This document shows positions 1-9,118 of a stretch of DNA of 64,000 nt, piece by piece. The notes beneath the pieces were generated by a model that worked only from the letters and a program-made list of their open reading frames with translations, had not been told where the DNA came from and did no database searches. This DNA is from Dokdonella sp041395345 (GTDB taxonomy: Bacteria > Pseudomonadota > Gammaproteobacteria > Xanthomonadales > Rhodanobacteraceae): positions 1-64,000 of the forward strand of contig NZ_JAWLAR010000001.1 of assembly GCF_041395345.1 (NCBI RefSeq), in the 5' to 3' direction. The stretch's first letter is position 1. The number at the start of each line of letters is the position of its first letter. The position numbers and the translations under genes are program-made.

Positions 1-447
1 CCTTCCAGGAGCATGCAGTTTGACCGTGCGGATGCCGATCCGCAATTGACCGGCTTGGCCGTGCAGCAGTGGACCGGGCACGGCTCGACCGGAAATCGGA
101 CATCCGGTTCGGGTTGCCGCCCGCAAGCGCATTCAAATCCTGGGGGCTCGCCTCGATCCTGCCCGGCACTGTCTCGAGACGGGTTCACCGGCCTTGGCCG
201 GGAAACGCCGGCAAGCCTGTCCGATCGATTGCCGGCATTCTTGCACTGCAAGCGCCTGCCGTGAGCAGGGACATTCGGTGCAACAGACTTGCAACCGAGC
301 CGACCGCCACCACCTCGTTGAGCAGCCCGCTCGAAACGCAACGGTGCGGATCGCATCGAGCGGTGCAGCAAGGGCGGCACGGCCGATTCGTGGCCTGCAA
401 TCTTCTATCCAGCCGCTGTCTGCGCAACCTGATCCACTCACCGTTCA
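1..447. other. No supported gene (window edge)
   Basis: I see no convincing gene in the first 447 bases. Open frames exist on both strands, but they read as low-complexity Arg/Ala/Ser/Cys-rich translations with no recognisable motif and no good ribosome binding site. The 3' part is presumably the leader of the luciferase-like gene that starts at 448. Confidence 0.6.
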
Positions 448-1464
448 ATGGCACGCGCCGAGGTCCCTTTCGTGATACCGCTTTCCATACTCGATCTTGC
501 GCCGGTCACCGAAGGCAGCCATGCCGCGCAGACCTTCGCCAATACGCTCGATCTCGCGCGCCATGCAGAGCGGCTGGGGTACCGCCGCTACTGGCTGGCC
601 GAGCACCACAACATGCCGGGGATTGCCAGCGCGGCAACGGCCGTGTTGATCGGACATGTGGCCGGCGGCACATCGGACATTCGCGTCGGTGCCGGCGGCA
701 TCATGCTGCCCAACCATGCGCCGTTGCAGGTGGCCGAGCAGTTCGGCACGCTCGCATCGCTGTATCCGGGTCGCATCGATCTCGGACTTGGCCGCGCGCC
801 CGGTACCGATCAGGCCGCCACGCGCGCCCTGCGTCGTTACTATGAAAATGCCAACGAATTTCCTGCCGACGTGGTCGAGTTGCTGGGCTATTTCGAACCG
901 GCCACGCCGGGACAGGCTGTCCGCGCCGTTCCGGGTGCCGGCCTCGAGGTCGAGGTCTGGATACTCGGTTCGAGCCTGTTTGGCGCCAGACTCGCCGCCG
1001 TGCTTGGACTGCCGTACGCCTTTGCCTCGCATTTCGCGCCGGCCCAGCTGGTCGAGGCAGTGGACACCTACCGACGCGAGTTTCGCCCTTCTGCACGCCT
1101 GTCCCGTCCGCATGTGATGCTGGCCCTGAATGTCGTCGTCGCCGAAACCGATGAAGAAGCGGGGCGCCTGTTCACCACGCAGCAGCAAGCCTTCGTTCGG
1201 CTGCGACGCGGCAGCCCCGGCCTCGTCCCGCCGCCTCTGGACAGCGCCGCCGCGATCAACGATTGGTGCAGCCCGGTCGAGAAAGCCGGCGTTGACCAGG
1301 CGCTGGCCTGTGCCGTGGTCGGCTCAAGCGAGACTGTGCGTGCCGGTATCCAGTCCTTCGTGGAAAATCACCGACCGGACGAGTTGCTGTTGACCGCGAA
1401 CATCTTCGAACATGCCGCCAGAGTGCGCTCGTTCGAGCTTGCGATGCATGCGGCAGCAACCTGA
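448..1464 (+). CDS. Luciferase-like flavin-dependent monooxygenase
   Basis: The 338-residue product is a bacterial-luciferase-like (LLM class) oxidoreductase, a cytosolic TIM-barrel enzyme that normally uses reduced FMN or F420 supplied by another protein. Family signatures are visible: YWLAEHHNMPGIAS near residues 50-65, an IRVGAGGIMLPNHAPLQVAEQ stretch near 75-95, and LYPGRIDLGLGRAPGTD near 105-120. Length and the opening IPLSILDLAPV fit the MsnO8/YhbW-like group. The ATG at 448 is chosen because the conserved barrel begins shortly after it. It stands alone between an apparently empty region and a small membrane-protein gene. The substrate cannot be deduced. Confidence 0.88.
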   Translation: MARAEVPFVIPLSILDLAPVTEGSHAAQTFANTLDLARHAERLGYRRYWLAEHHNMPGIASAATAVLIGHVAGGTSDIRVGAGGIMLPNHAPLQVAEQFGTLASLYPGRIDLGLGRAPGTDQAATRALRRYYENANEFPADVVELLGYFEPATPGQAVRAVPGAGLEVEVWILGSSLFGARLAAVLGLPYAFASHFAPAQLVEAVDTYRREFRPSARLSRPHVMLALNVVVAETDEEAGRLFTTQQQAFVRLRRGSPGLVPPPLDSAAAINDWCSPVEKAGVDQALACAVVGSSETVRAGIQSFVENHRPDELLLTANIFEHAARVRSFELAMHAAAT

Positions 1465-1616
1465 TTCTGCGCAGGAACCGCTACTTCCCCGTCGTCTTCA
1501 CCACCGTTCGCAGCATGCCCCCGTGCGCGGGCTCCCCACTGTCGCAATTCCTTCGTCGGTACCGTCAATAGCAGAGGGTTCTGCGAGAAGCGCCATCCGC
1601 AATGGAGACTTGCACC

Positions 1617-2186
1617 ATGTCGACCCCACCGCTGCCCCGCCCCGAGGAACTTGCCACCCTGGTCATCCAGCATTGGGTCGCGCACGGCAGGACGGAGGAA
1701 TACGAACGATGGCTGGGGCGGATCATGCCGGTCTCGCAGAGTTTTCCGGGCCATCTCGGAGCCAACGTGATCCGGCCCGCCGACCTCGATCAGCCGTACA
1801 CGATCGTTCTGCGCTTCGACACGATCGAGCATCTGGAAGACTGGGCGCGGTCGGATCGGCGCAAGCGACTGGTCGCGGAAATTGCAGACCTGCTGGTCGC
1901 GCCCGACACGCTGGACGTGCACATCGGTGCCGCGTTCTGGTTCACCCCGGTTGCGGCAGGCTCGAAAGCGCCAGTCCGCTGGAAGCAGGCACTGTTGACC
2001 CTGATGGTGATCTATCCGCTCACCGTCATCGTTCCGGCCTTGCTCGGATTCGTGCTCGCAGCGATCCCCTGGTTGGGCGGCCGCCATGTCGACGGGTTTA
2101 TCGCTGTCGCCCTCATCGTGATCCTGGTGGTGTATCAGATCATGCCCCGCCTGACACGCCTGCTTGCCGGCTGGCTGACACGCTGA
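1617..2186 (+). CDS. ABM-domain protein with C-terminal membrane anchor
   Basis: This 189-residue protein has an N-terminal dimeric alpha/beta-barrel domain of the antibiotic biosynthesis monooxygenase (ABM) type. Key stretches are the opening EELATLVIQHWV, then YERWLGRI, and FPGHLGANVIRP, with LRFDTIEHLEDW after it. Two hydrophobic helices follow (roughly residues 128-150 and 158-175). Similar proteins are annotated as membrane-bound ABM-domain proteins of unknown function. The start at 1617 is preferred to the ATG at 1602 because GGAG sits nine bases upstream of it, inside the longer frame. It converges on the antiporter gene, with only two bases between the two stop codons. Confidence 0.8.
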   Translation: MSTPPLPRPEELATLVIQHWVAHGRTEEYERWLGRIMPVSQSFPGHLGANVIRPADLDQPYTIVLRFDTIEHLEDWARSDRRKRLVAEIADLLVAPDTLDVHIGAAFWFTPVAAGSKAPVRWKQALLTLMVIYPLTVIVPALLGFVLAAIPWLGGRHVDGFIAVALIVILVVYQIMPRLTRLLAGWLTR

Positions 2187-2188
2187 GT

Positions 2189-3949
2189 TCAGGCGATTTG
2201 TGGAGTCTCGTGGGTCGGGTCGTCGCCCGCAGGCGGCTTGTTGGCGGCCTCGAGGCGCTGCGCCAGTCGAACCAGTGACTCCACCGAATCGCACATGCTG
2301 CGGGCGATTTCGCTCTCGCCCATGATCGTGGCGTCGGCGCCGGCCTTGTGCAGATAGATGACTTCTTCGTCGGAGTGGGCCCGGGCCAGAATGGCGAGAC
2401 CGGGATTGGCTTCGCGGGCGAGCTTGATGATCGGTCCCGCTTGCAGTGCCTGCGAGATCGCGACCAGCAGGGCACGCGCCGTGGTCAGGTTGGCGTCGTC
2501 CAGAACCTCGGTCGATACGGCATTGCCGAAGATGCACGGGATGCCGAGCTTGCGCGCCTCGACGCAGTGCTCCCTGTCGGAGTCGATCAGCACCAGGGGC
2601 ATATCGTGTTCATGCAACGATCGGGCGACGCGCGAGCCCACCTGCCCGTAGCCAACCAGGATGATGTGGTTGCTTGCAGGTATGGCAGCACGATCGGGCA
2701 GGATGTCGTCCTCGCTTTCGTTCAGGGAGCGCTCGGCGGCTTCATGGATTTCGGCCTCGTGGCGCTTCGACCAGCGGTCGAAGAGGACGAACAGCATCGG
2801 ATTGGCAATGATCGAGAGCAGCGCCGCGGCGAGGATCAGGTTGCGCGCATCTTCGCTGAGCAGGCCGAGACTGACCGCAAGCGCGGCGAGGATGAACGAG
2901 AACTCGCCGATCTGGGCCAGCCCCGTCGCCAGGGTCAATTGGGTCTGCAGGGGCTCGCGGAAAGTCCGCGTGACGATGAAGCCGCAGAACGAATTGCCGA
3001 GCACGATGATAAGGAACGTTGCCAGGATGGCCAGCGGCTGCTCGATCAGGATATGCGGATCGAACAGCATGCCCACGGATACGAAGAACAGCACGGCGAA
3101 CGCATCCCGCATCGGCAGCGAATCACTGGCCGCCTGATGGCTGAGTTTGGATTCGTTGAGCATGACCCCGGCAAGGAACGCACCGAGCGCAAACGACACT
3201 TCGAAAATGGCTGCTGAAACATAGGCCACGCCGAGTGCGATGGCCAGCACCGCCAGGGTGAACAGCTCGCGCGAACCGATACTTGCGGTGCGCTCGAGCA
3301 TCCACGGAATTACGCGGCGGCCAATGGCAAGCATCAAGGCGATGAAGACGGCGACCTTGCCGAGGGTCCAGCCGAGCGTCCTGAGCAATCCATCCGGCGA
3401 GCCCTCATGCACAGACTCGCCACCAAGCACGCCAGCCAGCGGCGGCAGCATGACCAATACGAGTACCATCAAGAGGTCCTCGACGATCAGCCAGCCAATC
3501 GCGATACGGCCGCGATGGGTTTCCAGCAGTCGGCGTTCCTCGAGGGCGCGCAACAGGACCACCGTACTCGCCACCGAAAGGCATACGCCGAAGATCAGGC
3601 CGGACCCCCAATTCCAGCCCATCAGCCAACCCAGCAGCATGCCGAGGCTGGTCGCGACAATGACCTGGAACAGTGCGCCCGGAATGACGATCTTGCGCAC
3701 CGACCACAGATCGCCAATCGAAAAGTGCAGACCGACGCCGAACATCAGCAGGATCACGCCGATTTCCGACAGTTGCTGGGCGATCGCCGAATCGGCAACG
3801 AAACCGGGCGTGAACGGACCGACGACGACGCCGGCAACCAGATAGCCGAACAAGGGCGAGAGCCTGACCCGTTGCGCCAGCATGCCGAACACGAAGGCCA
3901 GGCAGATTCCGCCAACCAGCATCGCAATCAGCGGCGTGTGGTGCGGCAT
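2189..3949 (-). CDS. ybaL: YbaL-type cation:proton antiporter with RCK domain
   Basis: The protein is a CPA2-family inner-membrane antiporter of the KefB/YbaL group, 586 residues from the chosen start. The N-terminal two thirds are multi-spanning, with the family stretches PLFGYLVAGVVVGPFTPGF near residues 30-48 and GVILLMFGVGLHFS near 60-75. The C-terminal third (about 427-545) is an RCK/TrkA-N nucleotide-binding domain opening NHIILVGYGQVGSRVAR, which usually gates transport in response to NAD(H) or other ligands. The start at 3949 is preferred over the longer frame because AGGGAGG lies just upstream and MPHHTPLIAMLVGG matches the usual YbaL N-terminus. Likely role: K+/H+ exchange in pH or electrophile stress; the ion specificity is inference. 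Confidence 0.9.
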   Translation of the reverse strand: MPHHTPLIAMLVGGICLAFVFGMLAQRVRLSPLFGYLVAGVVVGPFTPGFVADSAIAQQLSEIGVILLMFGVGLHFSIGDLWSVRKIVIPGALFQVIVATSLGMLLGWLMGWNWGSGLIFGVCLSVASTVVLLRALEERRLLETHRGRIAIGWLIVEDLLMVLVLVMLPPLAGVLGGESVHEGSPDGLLRTLGWTLGKVAVFIALMLAIGRRVIPWMLERTASIGSRELFTLAVLAIALGVAYVSAAIFEVSFALGAFLAGVMLNESKLSHQAASDSLPMRDAFAVLFFVSVGMLFDPHILIEQPLAILATFLIIVLGNSFCGFIVTRTFREPLQTQLTLATGLAQIGEFSFILAALAVSLGLLSEDARNLILAAALLSIIANPMLFVLFDRWSKRHEAEIHEAAERSLNESEDDILPDRAAIPASNHIILVGYGQVGSRVARSLHEHDMPLVLIDSDREHCVEARKLGIPCIFGNAVSTEVLDDANLTTARALLVAISQALQAGPIIKLAREANPGLAILARAHSDEEVIYLHKAGADATIMGESEIARSMCDSVESLVRLAQRLEAANKPPAGDDPTHETPQIA

Positions 3950-4149
3950 CAAACCTCCCTGCAGTGCGTGCGCGTGTCGCGCGTGGATTTCACTATAGCA
4001 AGCGCCGGGCATTGCGGAAGAAATCAACAACGGTGCAGCAACGCGCATCAAGCCCTCGAAGCGCGCGCCCCGTATCGGCTTGTGGCCCAGGCCAGATCAA
4101 GCACCCTGCGTGAACATGCGAATGAGGCCTGAAGATTCCCGGCTGCTGG

Positions 4150-5625
4150 TTACAGCCCGCTCGCCGCATTGGCCACGGCGCGGAAGAGTGCGCGACCCTT
4201 GTTCATGGTCTCCTCCCATTCCGTGGTCGGATCCGAATCGAAGACGATGCCGGCGCCGGCCTGCACGTGCAGGCGACCGTCCTGAATCACCGCGGTACGG
4301 ATCGCAATCGCCGTATCGGTGTCGCCGGCCCAGCCGATGTAGCCGATCGCACCCGCGTAGATATTGCGCTTGATCGGCTCGAGCTCGCGAATGACTTCGA
4401 GAGCGCGGATCTTCGGCGCGCCACTGACCGTGCCGGCCGGGAACGATGCCTTGAGCACATCCATGCTGCTCAAGCCCGCATCGAGCTCTCCTTCGACCTG
4501 GCTGACGATATGCATGACGTGCGAGTAGCGTTCGACGACGAAACTGTCGGTGAGCTTGACCGTACCGGTCTTGCTGACCCTGCCGACATCGTTGCGGCCC
4601 AGGTCAATCAGCATCAGGTGCTCGGCGCGCTCTTTGGGATCAGCGAGCAGTTCGGCCTCGAGGGCAAGATCTTCCTCGACCGTCTTGCCGCGCGGCCGAG
4701 TCCCGGCCAGGGGCCGCAGGACCACCTTGCCATGCTGCTGGCGGACGAGGATTTCCGGTGACGAACCGACGATCTGGGTCGCGCCGAGATCGATGAAGTA
4801 CATGTAGGGCGATGGATTCAGTGAGCGCAGCGCGCGATAGACATCGACCGGCCGTGCGCGGAACGGCACGCTCAGCCGTTGCGACAGCACGACCTGGAAG
4901 ATGTCGCCGGCGCGGATGTATTCCTTGGCGCGACGCACGGCATCCTCGAAGCCTTCTCGGGTGAATCCGGAAACGAAATCCGCTTCGTCCAGCGGCTTCG
5001 GATCCAGCGTTTCCGGATAGCTCGAACCGGAATGGCGCAGGCGGAACGACAACTGATCGAGGCGCCGGCAGGCCTGGGCGTAGGCTTGCGGCTGCGACGG
5101 ATCGGCATGCACGATCAGGTAGAGGCGACCCTTGAGGTTGTCGAACACGGCAACCTCCTCGCTGAGCATGAGCAGCGCGTCGGGGGTACCGAGCTGATCA
5201 GGTTTGTCGTCCATCCTGAAGCGCGGTTCGATCCAGCCAATCGTCTCGAAACCGAAATAGCCTACGAGCCCCCCGGAGAACGCCGGCATGTCGGGCAACT
5301 GCGGGACGCGATACTGCTGACGGAGCGCATCAATCCCTGCAAGCGGATCCGCCAGTTCACGCGTTTCGACGACCTCGCCGAGCTCCTCGACGGAGAGCGT
5401 GTGTCCGCGCAGCGAATAGACGCGCCGGCACGGCAGGCCGATGATCGAATGACGCCCCCAGTTCTCGCCACCCTGCACGGATTCGAACAGATAGGCGTAG
5501 GGGCCGTCGGCCAGCTTCAGGTAGACCGACAGCGGCGTATCGAGATCCGACAGCACCTCGCGCGCGACCGGAATGCGGTTGTAGCCCACGGCGGCGAGCG
5601 CGTTGAATTCGTCCTGGCTGATCAC
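4150..5625 (-). CDS. trpE: Anthranilate synthase component I
   Basis: TrpE converts chorismate to anthranilate with the glutaminase subunit TrpG, the first committed step of tryptophan synthesis. The 491-residue protein has the N-terminal regulatory domain and the C-terminal chorismate-binding domain. Diagnostic stretches are IFQVVLSQRLSVPF, LNPSPYMYFIDLG, VLRPLAGTRPRGKT, HLMLIDLGRNDVGRV and FPAGTVSGAPKIRALEVI. A GTG start at 5625 is inferred because family members begin close to ISQDEFNALAAVGYNRIP; the open frame continues upstream without conserved sequence, and no strong Shine-Dalgarno decides the start. The partner trpG and trpD are not adjacent downstream. No trp leader peptide was recognised. 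Confidence 0.93.
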   Translation of the reverse strand: MISQDEFNALAAVGYNRIPVAREVLSDLDTPLSVYLKLADGPYAYLFESVQGGENWGRHSIIGLPCRRVYSLRGHTLSVEELGEVVETRELADPLAGIDALRQQYRVPQLPDMPAFSGGLVGYFGFETIGWIEPRFRMDDKPDQLGTPDALLMLSEEVAVFDNLKGRLYLIVHADPSQPQAYAQACRRLDQLSFRLRHSGSSYPETLDPKPLDEADFVSGFTREGFEDAVRRAKEYIRAGDIFQVVLSQRLSVPFRARPVDVYRALRSLNPSPYMYFIDLGATQIVGSSPEILVRQQHGKVVLRPLAGTRPRGKTVEEDLALEAELLADPKERAEHLMLIDLGRNDVGRVSKTGTVKLTDSFVVERYSHVMHIVSQVEGELDAGLSSMDVLKASFPAGTVSGAPKIRALEVIRELEPIKRNIYAGAIGYIGWAGDTDTAIAIRTAVIQDGRLHVQAGAGIVFDSDPTTEWEETMNKGRALFRAVANAASGL

Positions 5626-5805
5626 GACTCGGGATCTTCGAAGGCGAGCGGCCCGAGAAGATACCAGTTCGCATCCTGATGAGACAGCGCGATTCGGGGC
5701 GCACCTGTCGTCGAAACCGCCGACGAACACGGGATCGAGCACGCTGGCACGTGGGTCCCGGGTGATCGGAGGCCCGGCCACCGCGCCGCGTAGGTCGGCG
5801 CCGGG

Positions 5806-6849
5806 TTACTGGCTGGCGGTGTCGTCGAAGCCGTCCATGAAAAGCGCGTCGACGAGGACCACGGCCGCATCGCGGACGATGTCGTAGTCGTTGCTGCCCA
5901 GCGGCATCTCGCGGCCCCAGTAGAGTTCGACGACGCCGGGCGAGGCACCGACGAGCGGGTGCGGTTCGACGTCGTTCTCGCCGGCGCTCGCGGTCACGAC
6001 GATGTCCTCGCTCCAGTTCGCCCCGTCGGCTGAGCGGCGCGCGGCAATGTCGAACTGACCCGCGACTTCGCGGATCCAGAACAGCACGAACGCGTCGTCG
6101 GCCAACACCACCGGCAGCGAATCGTGGTTGTTGCCGGTCGCGGCGAATGCCTGCGCCGGCGCACTCCAGTCGCGCAGGTTGGTGGTCGTCTTGACCCACA
6201 TCTGCAGCGCCGTGCTGCCGGTCTGGTAGCTGGCCAGGTAGAGACCGTCGCTTTCGCGATAGGCGATCCGAGGCAGCTGGCCGTTTGCATGGATAGCGGT
6301 TTGCTGGGCGTCCCAGGTGAACCCGCCGTCGTTCGACTGGGCGACATACACGCCGCCCGAGCCCAGACGCTGGTAGCTCATCGTCAACGTGCCGTCGGCG
6401 TGGCGGACCACGTGCGGGTTGACCTCGCCACCCGTCGCCCAGCCGAGATCGAGCATGCCCTGTTCGGCGAAGTTGATGCCGTCGCTGCTCGTCGCGCGCC
6501 AGATCCGGTAGGTCGAGGCCGAGCTCGTGCCCTTGAGGTAGAACAAGGCAAACGCGCCGGGTGACGTCTCGACGAGAGCCGGATGACGCTCGTTCGGCGC
6601 ACTACCGATGGCCAGCACCGGCGCGCTCCACGACTGGCCCCCGTCGTTCGAGCGCGTCAGCCAAAGATCGCCGTTGAGAGAGGCATCGAGACGTTCGAAG
6701 ACGACGATACGGGTACCGTCGCCGCTCGCGCGTACGACCGCGGCCTGGTAGTCCAGACCGCTACCCGACGTCACCGGCTGCACGGCCGCCGCGGCGAAAA
6801 CCGGGATCACGGCCATGAGGAGGGTGGCGCAGACGTGCGGAAAAATCAT
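5806..6849 (-). CDS. Secreted BNR/Asp-box protein with DGFDD tail
   Basis: The 347-residue protein carries an N-terminal signal peptide (residues about 1-21, ending AAAA) followed by sialidase/BNR-type repeats such as RSNDGGQSWSAPV near residue 66 and QSNDGGFTWDAQ near 170. This points to an exported beta-propeller, though no sialidase active-site signature was identified. It ends ALFMDGFDD-TASQ, a hydrophobic-DGF(E/D) tail also present in the gene at 23427. Its ATG overlaps the stop codon of the histidine kinase gene by four bases (ATGA), so it is probably translated with the sortase-system two-component genes. Function unknown; it may be envelope-associated and part of the sortase locus by position. 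Confidence 0.8.
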   Translation of the reverse strand: MIFPHVCATLLMAVIPVFAAAAVQPVTSGSGLDYQAAVVRASGDGTRIVVFERLDASLNGDLWLTRSNDGGQSWSAPVLAIGSAPNERHPALVETSPGAFALFYLKGTSSASTYRIWRATSSDGINFAEQGMLDLGWATGGEVNPHVVRHADGTLTMSYQRLGSGGVYVAQSNDGGFTWDAQQTAIHANGQLPRIAYRESDGLYLASYQTGSTALQMWVKTTTNLRDWSAPAQAFAATGNNHDSLPVVLADDAFVLFWIREVAGQFDIAARRSADGANWSEDIVVTASAGENDVEPHPLVGASPGVVELYWGREMPLGSNDYDIVRDAAVVLVDALFMDGFDDTASQ

Positions 6850-8891
6850 GGCGAATCACTCTCGCTGAAGCGCCGTCGCGGCATGCCGCTCAAGCGCAGG
6901 CTGAATTCGACGCCACGACCATCGTCGAGATTGGCCGCCGATGCGCGGCCATTGTGCAGCTCGGCGACGAGACGCACGACATGCAGGCCGAGGCCGAGGT
7001 GCGGGGTCTCGCCTGCCGAACGGATCGAACGCTCGCGCAGGCTGACCAGCGAGTCGAACAGTCGCTCCTGCATCGCCTGCGGCAGCAGCGGCCCGCTATT
7101 CGCCATGGTCAGCAGCACGCCAAGTTCGTCGGAGCGCAGGCCGATCGCGATCCAGCCGTCCTCGGCGCTGAACGAACGCGCATTGTCGAACAGCTTGTCG
7201 AGGGCCTGGGCGAGCAGGTCGGGAGCGCCATGGAAGCGCAACGGGGCGAGTGGCAGGTCGACGCGCAGATCGCGCCCGCCCGCCAGCGCGCGGTAGCCCT
7301 CGGCGCAACCGGCGACCAGCGCGCGCAGGTCGAAATCCTCGGCGTCGGCCGAGGCGATGGCCCGCTCGACGCGGCTGGACTCGCTCATCGCACGTACGAT
7401 GCCACCCAGCCTGGCAGCACCGTCACGAGCGCGGTCGAGATAGGCGTGGGCGGCGTCGGGCATCTTCTGATGGTCGAGGTTGTCGAGCGAGGACTTCACG
7501 ATTGCCAGCGGCGTGTTCAGCTCGTGCGACAGTTTCGCTGCCAGCGTGCGCAGGTATTCGGTGTAGGCGGCGACTTCATCGAACAGACGTCCAAAACTTC
7601 GGGCCAGATCGCCGAGCTCGTCGCCTGACCGAATCAGGGGCAATGGTCCTGCAAGCCGGCCATCGTTGCGAATGGCGCGCTCGGTCGCGTTGCGCAGGCG
7701 ACGGATGCGCCAGCTCAGCACGGCGCCGAACAGCAGCAATACGCCACCGCTGACGAGCAGCGCGAGCAGACTTGCGCCGAGCAGACTCGACAGCGCGCGA
7801 TTGGCCAGAATCGGCAACGCGGGATTCGCCTGCTCGAGCACCAGGGCACCGCGCTGGGTGTTGCCGTCGAGCAAGGGCACCGCTGCCACCAGCAGCACGC
7901 CACCGCTGTCCGTGGCACGCCAGCCGGTGGCCGGGATACCGGAAAGGGCCTGCCACAGATCGTCGCCCTGCAGGCGTGGGTCAACGGCGCCAAACGCATT
8001 CACGCTTGCGCGCTTGGCGACCAGTTCGGCCGGTTCCGGCGCCAGCAGCAAGCGGTAGACCAGCCCTGCCAGCATCCCCAACTCCTCCTCGTTGGGCGCG
8101 TCGGCATCCAGCGAACCGCCCGCTGCAACCAGCCAGCCATCGGCAGAAACCACGCGCACCCGCACATGCTCCGGGGCCAGTCGTGCCAGCACCGTTGCCA
8201 CGGTTTCGTTGTAGCCGAGCAAGGCCAGCGGCTCGCCCGTTGTCGAATCGGGCAACGCGGAATCGTGCACCGAGAATCCGATATGGTCGGGAGCGTCGCT
8301 GCGCGGCAGGCGCAATTCGATGCGATAGCCCGAACCGTCTTCCTGCCATTCGCCACGCAGGCGCAGTGGAAAACCGCCATCACCCGAGATCGCCGGTGCA
8401 TCGAAGCTGCCCGGTGCCGCGCTGGCGATCAGATAGCGCCGCGACTGCCCGTCGCGGATCAGATCGATAATGACGTGATCGCTGCGTTGTGCGGCGCTGT
8501 CGCGTGCGTCGACGCGTTGCCGGGTGACATCGCGCACCTCGACGAACAGGTAGAGCCATTGCGCATCCTCGGCCAGCATCGCGCGCAGACGATTCGGGTC
8601 GCCGGCCGCACCAAACACCTGTGCATACGGACGATAGGCCTGCCAGTCGTCGGCATAGCCGTCGATGCGCAGGGCACTGCTGCTCTGGTGTACATAGAGC
8701 GCCGCGTCCTCCGGCGGTGCATGCACATCCAGTGCATCGAGTGCGCGCGCCAGCGTACTCGCCGAGGCAAGCAGGGCCTGCTCCTGGCCCTGGCGCAGTA
8801 CCGCCTCGGTCTGACGCACGAATTGCCAACCGGCCCAGGGCAGGGTCAGGGTGGATAGCGCAACGAGAAGGAGTTTCAGGCGGAGGGACAC
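6846..8891 (-). CDS. pdsS: Sortase-system sensor histidine kinase (PdsS-like)
   Basis: This 681-residue inner-membrane kinase matches the architecture of the histidine kinase of the proteobacterial dedicated sortase system (TIGR03785 type). A first membrane helix (about 5-25) is followed by a large periplasmic region that starts with a CBM9/DOMON-like segment (ALRIDGYADDWQAY near 75). Then come a second helix near 365-390, a HAMP segment, a HisKA box with LSHELNTPLAIVKSS near 455, and an ATPase domain ending LGLGLHVVRLVAELHNG. The G1 box reads NSGPLLP. The start is GTG at 8891, directly beside an intergenic repeat and without an obvious Shine-Dalgarno. It lies downstream of the regulator gene and overlaps the BNR gene by ATGA. 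Confidence 0.85.
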   Translation of the reverse strand: MSLRLKLLLVALSTLTLPWAGWQFVRQTEAVLRQGQEQALLASASTLARALDALDVHAPPEDAALYVHQSSSALRIDGYADDWQAYRPYAQVFGAAGDPNRLRAMLAEDAQWLYLFVEVRDVTRQRVDARDSAAQRSDHVIIDLIRDGQSRRYLIASAAPGSFDAPAISGDGGFPLRLRGEWQEDGSGYRIELRLPRSDAPDHIGFSVHDSALPDSTTGEPLALLGYNETVATVLARLAPEHVRVRVVSADGWLVAAGGSLDADAPNEEELGMLAGLVYRLLLAPEPAELVAKRASVNAFGAVDPRLQGDDLWQALSGIPATGWRATDSGGVLLVAAVPLLDGNTQRGALVLEQANPALPILANRALSSLLGASLLALLVSGGVLLLFGAVLSWRIRRLRNATERAIRNDGRLAGPLPLIRSGDELGDLARSFGRLFDEVAAYTEYLRTLAAKLSHELNTPLAIVKSSLDNLDHQKMPDAAHAYLDRARDGAARLGGIVRAMSESSRVERAIASADAEDFDLRALVAGCAEGYRALAGGRDLRVDLPLAPLRFHGAPDLLAQALDKLFDNARSFSAEDGWIAIGLRSDELGVLLTMANSGPLLPQAMQERLFDSLVSLRERSIRSAGETPHLGLGLHVVRLVAELHNGRASAANLDDGRGVEFSLRLSGMPRRRFSESDSP

Positions 8892-8896
8892 TTAGG

Positions 8897-9118
8897 AGCC
8901 GGGAATGGGGAATTGGGAATGGGGAATGGGTAGAGCGGACTTGCGGGAATTCACTGCTTGCTCCTCAGTCAAAATTTTCGTTGTCGTCATTCCGACACTT
9001 GCGGAGGCGACCAAGTGTAGCGATTTCGCTTCTCACCGATTCTCCATTCCCGATTCCCCACTCCCGGCTCCAACCTATTCCCTATTCCCTATTCCCGATT
9101 CCCCGCTCCCGGCTTCTC
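8897..9118. repeat. Inverted GGGAATGG-type intergenic repeats
   Basis: The gap between the sortase response regulator and kinase genes holds tandem GGGAATGGGGAAT units at about 8901-8930. Inverted CCATTCCCGATTCCCCACTC-type units lie at about 9041-9071, and a further CTATTCCCTATTCCC block at about 9075-9118 overlaps the last codons of the regulator gene. The outer units are inverted, so the transcript could fold into a long hairpin that partly insulates the kinase from the regulator. Related units occur at 35062-35192. Repeats of this kind are common between genes in Xanthomonadales; their function is not established. Confidence 0.7.

Noticed and set aside
69..845. Long plus-strand frame in front of and across the luciferase-like gene
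   Set aside because: It overlaps the convincing monooxygenase gene in another frame; Arg/Ser/Cys-rich composition is typical of a high-GC shadow frame.
2348..4132. Several long plus-strand frames opposite the antiporter gene
   Set aside because: Gln/Asp/Arg-rich translations without domains; they mirror the codon bias of the real minus-strand gene.
5626..5781. N-terminal extension of trpE up to 5781
   Set aside because: The additional 52 residues have no family similarity, and the conserved TrpE N-terminus begins at the GTG at 5625.
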